This document shows positions 28,697 through 36,808 of a DNA stretch of 40,635 nucleotides, one piece after another; position 1 is the stretch's first letter; each line of letters begins with the position of its first letter. The translations under genes were made by a program, and so were the position numbers. The stretch is from Staphylococcus devriesei (lineage in GTDB: Bacteria; Bacillota; Bacilli; Staphylococcales; Staphylococcaceae). The stretch is from NCBI RefSeq assembly GCF_002902625.1, contig NZ_PPRG01000049.1, positions 1-40,635 on the forward strand, given 5' to 3'. Under the pieces are notes generated by a model. That model was given only the letters and a program-made list of their open reading frames with translations. It did no database searches and was not told the origin of the DNA.

Positions 28697-30463
28697 ATGG
28701 CAGAGAAAAAAATTATTGTTGTCGGTGGAGGACTTGCCGGTCTAATGTCAACAATTAAAGCTGCAGAACAAGGTGCACATGTAGATTTATTCTCAATTGT
28801 ACCTGTTAAACGTTCGCACTCTGTATGTGCCCAAGGTGGTATTAACGGTGCGGTTAACACTAAGGGTGAAGGCGATTCACCTTGGATTCATTTTGATGAC
28901 ACAGTATATGGTGGGGACTTCTTAGCGAACCAACCACCTGTAAAAGCGATGACAGAAGCTGCACCATCAATTATTCATCTATTAGACCGTATGGGTGTTA
29001 TGTTTAGTAGAACTAAAGAAGGTTTACTAGACTTCAGACGTTTTGGTGGCACATTGTACAACAGAACAGCATTCGCGGGAGCTACAACTGGACAACAACT
29101 TTTATATGCACTTGATGAACAAGTTCGTTCATTCGAAGTTGACGGCTTAGTTACTAAATATGAAGGCTGGGAATTCTTAGGCTTAGTTAAAGACGATGAA
29201 AATGCCGCAAGAGGGATTGTTGCTCAGAATATGACAACGTCTGAAATTAAATCATTTGGTTCAGATGCTGTAATCATGGCGACTGGTGGTCCTGGTATTA
29301 TCTTCGGTAAAACAACAAACTCTATGATTAATACAGGTTCAGCAGCATCAATCGTTTACCAACAAGGTGCTAAATATGCAAATGGTGAATTTATTCAAAT
29401 TCATCCAACAGCTATACCAGGCGACGATAAACTGCGTTTAATGAGTGAATCAGCTCGTGGTGAAGGTGGACGTATTTGGACTTATAAAGACGGTAAACCT
29501 TGGTATTTCTTAGAAGAGAAATATCCTGATTACGGTAACTTAGTTCCACGTGACATTGCGACACGTGAAATCTTCGACGTATGTATTAACCAAAAATTAG
29601 GTATTAACGGTGAAAACATGGTCTACCTTGATTTATCTCATAAAGATCCACATGAGCTAGACGTTAAATTAGGTGGTATCATTGAGATTTATGAAAAATT
29701 CACAGGTGATGATCCGCGTAAAGTACCAATGAAGATTTTCCCAGCTGTGCATTATTCAATGGGTGGTTTATACGTTGACTATGATCAAATGACCAATATT
29801 AAAGGTTTATTTGCAGCCGGTGAATGTGACTTCTCTCAACATGGTGGTAACCGTTTAGGCGCTAACTCATTATTATCTGCTATCTATGGTGGTACTGTGG
29901 CTGGACCTAATGCGATTAAATATATTGAAAATGTTGAAACAACATACACTGACTTAGACGAAAGTATATATCAAAAACGTGTAGATGAAGAACAAGAACG
30001 CTTCGACAAACTTTTAAATATGCGTGGTACTGAAAATGCTTATAAACTTCACCGAGAATTAGGTGAAATTATGACAGCTAATGTAACAGTAGTACGTGAA
30101 AATGATAAATTACTTGAAACTGATAAAAAAATTGTTGAATTAATGAAACGTTATCAAGACATTGATATGGAAGATACACAAACTTGGAGTAACCAAGCAG
30201 TATTCTTCACTCGTCAATTATGGAATATGTTAGTTTTAGCACGAGTAATTACAATTGGGGCTTACAATCGTAATGAGTCACGTGGTGCCCACTATAAACC
30301 AGAATTCCCAGATCGTAACGATGAAGAGTGGTTAAAAACAACATTAGCTGAGTATCAAGGTAAAGAAGAAGCACCTAAATTTACTTATGAACCAGTAGAT
30401 GTAAGTTTAATTCCACCGCGTAAACGTGACTACACAAGTAAGTCTAAAGGAGGTAAAAAATAA
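28697..30463 (+). CDS. sdhA: Succinate dehydrogenase flavoprotein subunit
   Basis: Oxidises succinate to fumarate on covalently bound FAD. 588 residues. Rossmann FAD site VVGGGLAGLMSTIKAAEQG (about 8-26), flavin-linking histidine at 41 within SHSVCAQGGINGAV, active-site arginine region MSESARGEGGRIW, the HPT segment IQIHPTAIPG, and the FAD-contact region GGNRLGANSLLSA. Start ATG 28697 has GGGGAG 10 nt upstream. Its stop overlaps the sdhB start (TAATG), so SdhA and SdhB are coupled. Confidence 0.97.
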   Translation: MAEKKIIVVGGGLAGLMSTIKAAEQGAHVDLFSIVPVKRSHSVCAQGGINGAVNTKGEGDSPWIHFDDTVYGGDFLANQPPVKAMTEAAPSIIHLLDRMGVMFSRTKEGLLDFRRFGGTLYNRTAFAGATTGQQLLYALDEQVRSFEVDGLVTKYEGWEFLGLVKDDENAARGIVAQNMTTSEIKSFGSDAVIMATGGPGIIFGKTTNSMINTGSAASIVYQQGAKYANGEFIQIHPTAIPGDDKLRLMSESARGEGGRIWTYKDGKPWYFLEEKYPDYGNLVPRDIATREIFDVCINQKLGINGENMVYLDLSHKDPHELDVKLGGIIEIYEKFTGDDPRKVPMKIFPAVHYSMGGLYVDYDQMTNIKGLFAAGECDFSQHGGNRLGANSLLSAIYGGTVAGPNAIKYIENVETTYTDLDESIYQKRVDEEQERFDKLLNMRGTENAYKLHRELGEIMTANVTVVRENDKLLETDKKIVELMKRYQDIDMEDTQTWSNQAVFFTRQLWNMLVLARVITIGAYNRNESRGAHYKPEFPDRNDEEWLKTTLAEYQGKEEAPKFTYEPVDVSLIPPRKRDYTSKSKGGKK

Positions 30464-31326
30464 TGGCTGACACTCAATCAGTAAAAGACACTCCAAAAGA
30501 ACTACGTAACAATGAATCTCAAAGCACTCAAGGTAATCAAAATAATCAAGAAGAACAAAAAAACAAACAAAAAACAATTAAATTAATCGTTAAACGACAA
30601 GATAATCAAGATTCTAAACCTTATGAAGAATCATTCGAAATTCCTTACAAAGAGAATATGAATGTAATTGCTTGTTTAATGGAAATTAGACGTAATCCTG
30701 TAAATAGTAAAGGTGAAAAAACAACGCCTATTACATGGGATATGAACTGTTTAGAAGAAGTTTGTGGTGCTTGTTCAATGGTTATTAACGGCCGTGCTAG
30801 ACAATCATGTTCAGCAATTGTCGACCAATTGGAACAACCAATCCGTTTGGAACCAATGAATACATTCCCAGTTATTCGTGACTTACAAGTTGACCGTACA
30901 AGAATGTTCGACAACTTAAAACGTATGAAAGCTTGGATTCCAATCGATGGTACGTATGACTTAGGTCCTGGCCCACGTATGCCAGAGAAAAAACGACAAA
31001 CTGCTTATGAATTATCTAAATGTATGACATGTGGCGTATGTTTAGAAGTTTGCCCAAATGTCACTCCTAATAATAAATTCGTTGGAGCACAAGCTATCTC
31101 ACAAGTACGTCTTTTCGACTTACACCCAACAGGTGCAATGACGAAAGATGAACGTTTAGATGCTTTAATGGGTAGTGGTGGTTTACAAGAGTGTGGTAAC
31201 TCTCAAAACTGTGTAAATGCTTGTCCTAAAGGTATTCCTTTAACAACTTCGATTGCAGCGCTAAATAGAGAAACAACATTCCACATGTTTAAATCATTCT
31301 TTGGTTCAGACCATAAAGTAGACTAA
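30463..31326 (+). CDS. sdhB: Succinate dehydrogenase iron-sulfur subunit
   Basis: Carries electrons from SdhA FAD to cytochrome b. 287 residues. The [2Fe-2S] ligands are in CLEEVCGACSMVI plus the later C of ARQSC; a ferredoxin-like domain has CMTCGVCLEVCPNV and CGNSQNCVNACPKGIP for the other two clusters. Before the conserved start of the fold (about residue 38, KTIKLIVKRQD) is a polar N-terminal tail rich in N, Q, E and S, about 16 residues longer than the S. aureus protein as I recall it. AAAGGAGG precedes ATG 30463. Confidence 0.96.
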   Translation: MADTQSVKDTPKELRNNESQSTQGNQNNQEEQKNKQKTIKLIVKRQDNQDSKPYEESFEIPYKENMNVIACLMEIRRNPVNSKGEKTTPITWDMNCLEEVCGACSMVINGRARQSCSAIVDQLEQPIRLEPMNTFPVIRDLQVDRTRMFDNLKRMKAWIPIDGTYDLGPGPRMPEKKRQTAYELSKCMTCGVCLEVCPNVTPNNKFVGAQAISQVRLFDLHPTGAMTKDERLDALMGSGGLQECGNSQNCVNACPKGIPLTTSIAALNRETTFHMFKSFFGSDHKVD

Positions 31327-31360
31327 GATGCGTAATTAAAGAACTATAGATATAAAATTT

Positions 31361-31406
31361 AAAGGGTTGAGACATTTTCAGAGAATGTCTTAACCCTTTT
31401 TGTTTT
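31361..31406 (+). terminator. Rho-independent terminator of sdhCAB
   Basis: AAAGGGTTGAGACATT pairs with AATGTCTTAACCCTTT around TTCAGAG, followed by TTGTTTTTG. Confidence 0.88.
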
Positions 31407-31494
31407 TGTTTTAAAAGGGTGTAATCATATTAGTCAAACTCATTTAGCGACTATGGTAAAATAAAATGACTATATAGTATAAGGATGAATTTAA

Positions 31495-32292
31495 ATGAAT
31501 AAACCAATAGGCGTTATAGATTCAGGCGTAGGAGGTTTGACGGTTGCTAAAGAGATTATGCGCCAACTTCCCAATGAAACGATTTATTATTTAGGAGATA
31601 TAGCAAGGTGCCCTTATGGCCCTAGATCAGGTGAAGAGGTTAAAGAATTCACAACACAAATAGCTAAAAAACTTATGCTATTTGATATAAAAATGTTAGT
31701 TATCGCATGCAATACGGCTACTGCAGTCGCTTTAGAACATTTACAAAAGTTACTGCCAATCCCAGTAATTGGAGTTATTGAACCTGGCGCTAGAACCGCT
31801 ATTATGACAACTAAAAATCAAAATGTTTTAATATTAGGCACAGAAGGTACGATTAAATCAGAAGCGTACCGTCATCATATTAAACGCATCAATCCGCACG
31901 TCAATGTCTATGGAGTAGCTTGTCCTGGCTTCGTGCCTTTAGTTGAACAAATGCGCTACGATGATCCTACAATTACAAGTATTGTGATTCATCAAACGTT
32001 GAAACAATGGCGTAATACGGATGCTGATACAATTATATTAGGATGTACGCACTATCCACTTCTCTATAAACCTATTAATGATTATTTCGGAGGAGAAAAG
32101 AAAGTGATTTCTTCCGGACTTGAAACGGCACGTGAGGTCAGTGCTTTATTAACATTTAGCAATGAACATGCTAGCTACACACGCCATCCTAATCACCGTT
32201 TCTTTGCGACAGGAGATACGGTACATATTAAAAATATCATCGCACAATGGTTAAAATTAGAAGTTGAAGTTGAAAGAATAGAAGTTAATTAA
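31495..32292 (+). CDS. murI: Glutamate racemase
   Basis: Converts L- to D-glutamate for peptidoglycan. 265 residues of the aspartate/glutamate racemase family. Substrate and catalytic motifs: DSGVGGLTV (about 7-15), [10 protein letters not shown] with the first catalytic cysteine (about 72), and GCTHYPLL with the second (about 184). AAGGATG lies 7 nt upstream of ATG 31495. It heads a murI-rdgB-yfcE-like operon with short spacing, as in S. aureus. Confidence 0.96.
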   Translation: MNKPIGVIDSGVGGLTVAKEIMRQLPNETIYYLGDIARCPYGPRSGEEVKEFTTQIAKKLMLFDIKMLVIACNTATAVALEHLQKLLPIPVIGVIEPGARTAIMTTKNQNVLILGTEGTIKSEAYRHHIKRINPHVNVYGVACPGFVPLVEQMRYDDPTITSIVIHQTLKQWRNTDADTIILGCTHYPLLYKPINDYFGGEKKVISSGLETAREVSALLTFSNEHASYTRHPNHRFFATGDTVHIKNIIAQWLKLEVEVERIEVN

Positions 32293-32313
32293 TGAAAACA
32301 AGGAGAGAGTACT

Positions 32314-32898
32314 ATGGCAGATATTATTATTGCATCGAACAACAAAGGTAAAATAAATGATTTCAAGTCGATTTTTCCAAATGATAACGTAATTGGAATT
32401 TCTGAAGTGATTCAAGATTTTGATGTCGAAGAAACTGGTACTACTTTTGAAGAAAATGCACGATTAAAATCAGAAGCAGCAGCTAAAGTATTAAACAAAC
32501 GTGTGATTGCCGATGATAGTGGGCTAGAAGTCTTTGCATTAAATGGGGAACCTGGCGTTTATTCTGCACGCTATGCAGGCTTAGATAAAAATGATGAAGA
32601 TAATATTGATAAATTACTTGAGAATCTGGGAGAAGAAACGAATAGAGACGCACAATTCGTATGTGTGATTAGTATGAGCGCACCCGGCGAGCCAACGCGT
32701 ACATTTAAAGGCACTGTTCCAGGTGTAATAACTACTGAAAGACAAGGCGATCATGGCTTTGGTTACGATCCAATCTTCTATCTTCCGGAAAAGGGAAAAA
32801 CCATGGCAGAGCTTACAACAGAAGAAAAAGGCGAAATCAGTCATCGAGGCAACGCAATTAAGAAATTAAATGCGTATTTGGAGAGTGAGCAGTCATGA
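32314..32898 (+). CDS. rdgB: XTP/dITP diphosphatase (RdgB/HAM1 family)
   Basis: Removes non-canonical purine nucleotides (XTP, dITP) by hydrolysis to the monophosphate. 194 residues. Motifs: IIASNNKGKINDF (phosphate site), DDSGLEVFALNGEPGVYSAR (metal site), GFGYDPIFYLPE and SHRGNAIKK. AGGAGAG precedes ATG 32314. The last 4 nt overlap the ATG of the next gene. Confidence 0.94.
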   Translation: MADIIIASNNKGKINDFKSIFPNDNVIGISEVIQDFDVEETGTTFEENARLKSEAAAKVLNKRVIADDSGLEVFALNGEPGVYSARYAGLDKNDEDNIDKLLENLGEETNRDAQFVCVISMSAPGEPTRTFKGTVPGVITTERQGDHGFGYDPIFYLPEKGKTMAELTTEEKGEISHRGNAIKKLNAYLESEQS

Positions 32899-33404
32899 CA
32901 AAATGGCTTATTGTAAGCGATAATCATACTGAAGCGGGTGTCTTATACCATCTTTATGAACAACATAAAGATGCAGATGTGCTTTTACATTTAGGCGATT
33001 CAGAGTTTGAATATAACGATACAGAACTTAGTCTTTATTCGCGTGTGAAAGGTAATTGCGACTTTTACCCAGAATTTCCAAATGAAGAAGTTACTGAGAT
33101 TAAAGGTGTTAAAGCTTTTTATACACATGGGCACTTATATCAAGTCAATCAGACTCGTATGAGATTAGCAGAAAAAGCTCAATCTTTAGGATGTCAGTTG
33201 GCATTTTACGGTCATACCCACGTAGCTAAATATGAAAATTTAGGAGACGTGCATGTGATCAATCCAGGCAGTATTTCTCAATCAAGAAGTTCAGTTGAAG
33301 AAACATTTGCTGAATTATTAATTGATGATGATAGCAACCATGCTACGTTAAAATTTAGAAACCGAGATAACAATATTATCGATACAGTAGAATTTAATAT
33401 TTAG
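32895..33404 (+). CDS. YfcE/MJ0936-family metallophosphoesterase
   Basis: 169-residue binuclear metallophosphoesterase. Family motifs: SDNHTEAGV (D-x-H), HLGDSEF (GD), GNCD (GN), FYTHGHLY and YGHTHVAKYE, followed by NPGSISQSR. These enzymes hydrolyse phosphodiester model substrates; the physiological substrate is unknown. ATGA overlap with rdgB makes it the last gene of the murI operon. In S. aureus this gene is the last one before the efb/hla region. Confidence 0.9.
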   Translation: MTKWLIVSDNHTEAGVLYHLYEQHKDADVLLHLGDSEFEYNDTELSLYSRVKGNCDFYPEFPNEEVTEIKGVKAFYTHGHLYQVNQTRMRLAEKAQSLGCQLAFYGHTHVAKYENLGDVHVINPGSISQSRSSVEETFAELLIDDDSNHATLKFRNRDNNIIDTVEFNI

Positions 33405-33530
33405 TAAGCGTAAGAGTTAGATGATGAAGAGTCGAACATAGGTTTAATTCTTATGAAAAAATAGAAAACTTATCCCTTTATATACTTTTTCAGCTATTTA
33501 AAAAATTCATTTTAAGAGGGGGATTAAAAA

Positions 33531-33701
33531 ATGAATTTATATTTATTCACAATATTAGTGATATTGATTGTCTTAATCCCTAAATTCATTCGTTTAGCAA
33601 GAATATTATACTTGAAGCATTTAGGAATAAAATATATTGGTAATGGAAAGTATGAAGAGATTAAGGATAAACAATATAAATGGTATGAATGGTTGAGATG
33701 A
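33531..33701 (+). CDS. Small membrane peptide, 56 residues
   Basis: Reading frame MNLYLFTILVILIVLIPKF... ending in an aromatic, charged tail (KDKQYKWYEWLR). One N-terminal transmembrane helix at about 3-17, then a basic stretch (RLARILYLKH) that predicts a cytoplasmic C-terminus. GAGGGGG at 33515-33521 is a strong ribosome site with 9-nt spacing, so it is likely translated. I do not recognise a family; it could be host or prophage-edge material. Confidence 0.6.
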   Translation: MNLYLFTILVILIVLIPKFIRLARILYLKHLGIKYIGNGKYEEIKDKQYKWYEWLR

Positions 33702-33864
33702 CACGAGTGAATATAAAAAATAAAATGTTTAAATTAATTAAAAGTGACATAATAGGATGCAAAAATTTTAAAGAGATTTAAAAACACGTTATAAGACGTT
33801 AAAAATGAACTAGATATTCTATAAATACACAATAAATCTGTATTAGGTACGTCTTAATATTCTA

Positions 33865-33894
33865 AACCCGTCAATTTCGACGGGTTATTTTTTA
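33865..33894 (+). terminator. Rho-independent terminator near the prophage edge
   Basis: AACCCGTC (33865-33872) pairs with GACGGGTT (33879-33886) around AATTTC, followed by ATTTTTTAT. It may end the transcript of the 56-residue peptide. The right arm word CGACGGGTT recurs at 34031-34039. Confidence 0.8.
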
Positions 33895-33942
33895 TGTATA
33901 CGTGTCAAAATAGTTCTATTTTCTTCTGTTTATTTCCAAAAT

Positions 33943-33985
33943 AAAATAACCGAAACGCACTATATCAAGGCGTTTCGGTTATTTT
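33943..33985 (-). terminator. Rho-independent terminator of the integrase gene
   Basis: Perfect 16-bp stem, AAAATAACCGAAACGC (33943-33958) with GCGTTTCGGTTATTTT (33970-33985). On the minus strand it continues into TATTTTGG. It lies 91 bp after the int stop. Confidence 0.8.
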
Positions 33986-34043
33986 CAATGTTTTATTAAC
34001 GTCCTGGGAGGGATACTATAAACCTTATAACGACGGGTTTCAT

Positions 34044-34073
34044 GGGCTTTAGGGTCCCTAATGGGTCCCTAAA
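34044..34073. repeat. Tandem 11-bp repeats beside int, candidate integrase arm sites
   Basis: GGGTCCCTAAT (34052-34062) and GGGTCCCTAAA (34063-34073) are direct tandem repeats, with a diverged third unit GGGCTTTA just left (34044-34051). They end 2 bp from the int stop codon. In many temperate phages of Firmicutes, repeats in this position bind the N-terminal arm domain of integrase. The attachment core itself cannot be placed without the other prophage end. Confidence 0.5.
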
Positions 34074-34075
34074 AA

Positions 34076-35101
34076 TCACATTGCGCTTATTATTTGCGTT
34101 GCTTTTTCATCTTCTTCTTTGTATGTTTCTTCAAGTAAATGTGAATAAAATTCAGTAGTAACTGATATATTTTTGTGTCCTAGTCTTTTCGAAATGTAAT
34201 ATATAGAAATGCCTTTGGCTAATAAATATGAACAGTGAGTGTGACGCAGTGCGTGAGAAGTAATCTCTTTGATACCTAGATTGTTACAGTATACTTTCAA
34301 ACGTTTATTAACTGCATTGTTTGTTAGTTCACCAAATATAGTTCCGTCAATCGTTCTAGGTAATTGATCAATAGACTTAATGATATGGTTCATATCTTTT
34401 TGACTAATAGACACGTAACGTGGTGACGAATCTGTTTTATGCTCATCAATATATATTTCACTTTTAACTTGGTTAATATATTCACGTTTTAGATTCAAAG
34501 CACCACTTATGCGACAACCAGTACAAATCATGATGAATAGTACAAGAGATGAAGCATTATCTTTAGTCATCAAATGCTGTTTTAATATTTCATAGTCTTT
34601 TAGATTGATATATTTACTATCTTCACTTTTATTTGGCTTACTAGCTCTATAACTCACTTTAAAAGTTGGATTCTTAGATATAAGTCCCTCGTATACTGCG
34701 TCGTCTAAAGATGTTCTAATATAGCCGTTTAGTTTTCTAATAGATTCTTTCGAATGATGTTTTGAAAACTCGTTAATAAAATCTTGATAATGATATCTGG
34801 ATAAGTCTTTCAGTTTCTTTTTACCGATAGGATGATTATTGATATGTTCAATCGCAGAGGTATAGGACTTATATGTTTTAGGTGTCACTGTTGATTTTTT
34901 AAATGTTTCACACCATGTTTTAAAATAGTCATATAGCGTTAAATTAGGTTCGTATTCGATACCTTGCTTCAACTCATTTAACTTATCTAATCCTGCAGAA
35001 TTCGCCTCACGTTTCGTTCTAAAACCTTTCTTTCTATATCTCTTACCCTCATATTTAAACTCGTATTGCCATTTTTTACCGTCATAACATCGTGTTTGCA
35101 T
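34076..35101 (-). CDS. int: Phage tyrosine-recombinase integrase
   Basis: Site-specific recombinase for prophage integration and excision. 341 residues: an N-terminal arm-DNA-binding domain (about 1-48, WQYEFKYEGKRYRKKGFRTK), a SAM-like core-binding domain (about 52-150), and the catalytic domain. The full set is visible: R197 in CTGCRISGAL, K222 in EHKTDSS, H283 and R286 in HALRHTH, H309 in RLGHK, and the nucleophile Y319 in EFYSHLL. ATG 35101 follows GAGGAGGG by about 5 nt; the longer frame to 35173 has no ribosome site. It lies at the prophage left end, transcribed toward the host. Confidence 0.95.
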   Translation of the reverse strand: MQTRCYDGKKWQYEFKYEGKRYRKKGFRTKREANSAGLDKLNELKQGIEYEPNLTLYDYFKTWCETFKKSTVTPKTYKSYTSAIEHINNHPIGKKKLKDLSRYHYQDFINEFSKHHSKESIRKLNGYIRTSLDDAVYEGLISKNPTFKVSYRASKPNKSEDSKYINLKDYEILKQHLMTKDNASSLVLFIMICTGCRISGALNLKREYINQVKSEIYIDEHKTDSSPRYVSISQKDMNHIIKSIDQLPRTIDGTIFGELTNNAVNKRLKVYCNNLGIKEITSHALRHTHCSYLLAKGISIYYISKRLGHKNISVTTEFYSHLLEETYKEEDEKATQIISAM

Positions 35102-35129
35102 GCTATCCCTCCTCAAAAAAAGTAAAAAA

Positions 35130-35154
35130 ATAATAAGGGTAGGCGGGCTACCCC
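35130..35154 (-). terminator. Terminator after the methyltransferase gene
   Basis: GGGTAG (35137-35142) pairs with CTACCC (35148-35153). On the minus strand it is followed by TTATTATTTTTTT. It lies between the methyltransferase stop and the int start. Confidence 0.75.
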
Positions 35155-35163
35155 AGATATATT

Positions 35164-36135
35164 TTATACGCATACTTCATTATTTACTGATTTATATATA
35201 TTTTGTGCAATTCTGTTTACTACAGGTACAACAACGGAATTACCTGCTTGTTTATATAAATGTGAATTAGCTAAATCCGGTAATTTGAATGTTTCAGGGA
35301 AACCTTGTAATACGAAACATTCTCTAGGTGTGAATTTTCTTATGCCGTGTTTTGAAAGTATTAAGGGAACGTTATGCCCTCCAGTACCCATATTTGCTGT
35401 TAATGTCGGAGATACATTACTTTTATTTTCTCTCACATATTTTCTTCTCCATTGATATATAGTATCGCTTTTCACAATAGATTCTTTAAGCAAGTTATAG
35501 AACTTATATTTATCTTCAGTGTAATAAAAACTATCATCAACTTTTTTAGAGAAATCTATCACATCTGTTATCCCTTGCTTTAAGTTTATAGGTTTTGGAA
35601 AATCGAAATTTTTATATTGTTCGATGTCTTTAAATCCAACTATATAAATTCTTTCTCTATTTTGGGGAATATTACCGTAATCTTTTGCATTTAACACTTG
35701 GTACTTAATATGATAACCATTTGTTTCTAAAGCTTCTCTTATAACTTTAAAAGTATTACCCTTATCATGACCAACTAAGTTTTTAACATTCTCTAGAAAT
35801 ACAATTTGTGGTTGTTTTTCTACTATAACTTTAAGTGTTTCAAAAAATAAATCTCCAGACGTTTCATCTTCAAACCCTTTTCTGTAGCCAGCAATAGAAA
35901 AAGAAGTGCAAGGGAAACCTGATAATAAGACGTCAAAATCGGGTAAGTTTTTTGCATTTATTTCTCTAATGTCACATTGAATTAACTCATTATCAAAATT
36001 CAATCTATATGTTTCTGAAGCTTTTGTATCAATTTCATTAGCTATAATAGTTTCAAATTTTCCAGTTTGTTCAAACGCTAAGTCGATACCTCCAACTCCA
36101 GCAAACAGTGAGCATACCTTTAATTTATTCATCAC
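35164..36135 (-). CDS. DNA (cytosine-5)-methyltransferase of a type II R-M system
   Basis: 323 residues with the ordered C5-MTase motifs: I (SLFAGVGGIDLAFEQ, SAM site), IV (GFPCTSFSIAG, catalytic cysteine), VI (FLENVKNLV), VIII (QNRERIYIVGF), a target-recognition region (about 200-255, WRRKYVRENKS and SPTLTANMGTGGHN), IX (RKFTPRECFVLQGFP) and X (AGNSVVVPVV). It should modify one cytosine in the host site of its partner endonuclease. If the partner is Bsp6I-like the site would be GCNGC, which is not proved. ATG 36135 follows AAAGGA by 9 nt. It lies downstream of the endonuclease on the same strand, between it and int. Confidence 0.92.
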   Translation of the reverse strand: MMNKLKVCSLFAGVGGIDLAFEQTGKFETIIANEIDTKASETYRLNFDNELIQCDIREINAKNLPDFDVLLSGFPCTSFSIAGYRKGFEDETSGDLFFETLKVIVEKQPQIVFLENVKNLVGHDKGNTFKVIREALETNGYHIKYQVLNAKDYGNIPQNRERIYIVGFKDIEQYKNFDFPKPINLKQGITDVIDFSKKVDDSFYYTEDKYKFYNLLKESIVKSDTIYQWRRKYVRENKSNVSPTLTANMGTGGHNVPLILSKHGIRKFTPRECFVLQGFPETFKLPDLANSHLYKQAGNSVVVPVVNRIAQNIYKSVNNEVCV

Positions 36136-36195
36136 TTACATTCCTTTCGCAGCTCGCCGCAAACAAAGGGATAAGAGGGTACCTTTTTCACCCCT

Positions 36196-36726
36196 TTATT
36201 TTAGACGAATAACTTTTTCTTTTCTTAAATCGATTTTCGCAATAGGTTGAATATTATCTTTTTCGATAATTTGTTTAATAATAGAAAAACGAGGTCTTCT
36301 ACCTTGTTTTTGTTGATCACCTAGTGTTTGTTTTTTACTCACTTGTACTAATTTAAGCTTTTCTGAATCATAATAAGTGTCATAAATGTAGAGTTCATCA
36401 TCCCTTTGATATAACCTTAAAAAGTATAATCTATCAAATCGTTCATTTGGAGAAAATGACGACGTATCCCTATCAAAATTGGAAGTGGCTTTACATTCTA
36501 TGATTCTATTATTAATTTCATCATATGCGTCTCCGCCAGTACCACGATTTAATTTATAATCTAATGCATAACATAATAATGATTCAGATATGATTTCTGG
36601 GAAATTTACTCCTCTTGTATGCGAATTTTTAATCAAACTATTTAACTCTTTCCATAAGAAATATGCTTTTACCATATCGCTAAAACGTGATTTATCAATT
36701 TTAACATAATCAAGTAATGATGCCAT
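36196..36726 (-). CDS. Type II restriction endonuclease, probably Bsp6I-like
   Basis: 176 residues. The central block GGDAYDEINNRIIECKATS holds a PD-(D/E)xK-type site (D66 or D69, E77, K79). Further blocks SSFSPNERFDRLYFLRL and QGRRPRFSIIKQIIEKDN fit what I recall of the Bsp6I family (GC^NGC), as does the length (Bsp6I about 174, its methylase about 315 residues). ATG 36726 follows GAGGGT by 8 nt; the longer frame to 36798 lacks a ribosome site. It stands next to a cognate-looking C5 methyltransferase. The restriction role is strong from context; the exact specificity is a hypothesis. Confidence 0.75.
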   Translation of the reverse strand: MASLLDYVKIDKSRFSDMVKAYFLWKELNSLIKNSHTRGVNFPEIISESLLCYALDYKLNRGTGGDAYDEINNRIIECKATSNFDRDTSSFSPNERFDRLYFLRLYQRDDELYIYDTYYDSEKLKLVQVSKKQTLGDQQKQGRRPRFSIIKQIIEKDNIQPIAKIDLRKEKVIRLK

Positions 36727-36808
36727 AACTCGGTACCCTCGAATCAATAATACTACACAATATCGATGAATTAAATTGTTTAAATATTGAAGTGACACTA
36801 GGATGATG

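Noticed and set aside
35102-35173. N-terminal extension of integrase overlapping the methyltransferase end
   Set aside because: It would read through the methyltransferase terminator hairpin and has no ribosome site; ATG 35101 has GAGGAGGG.
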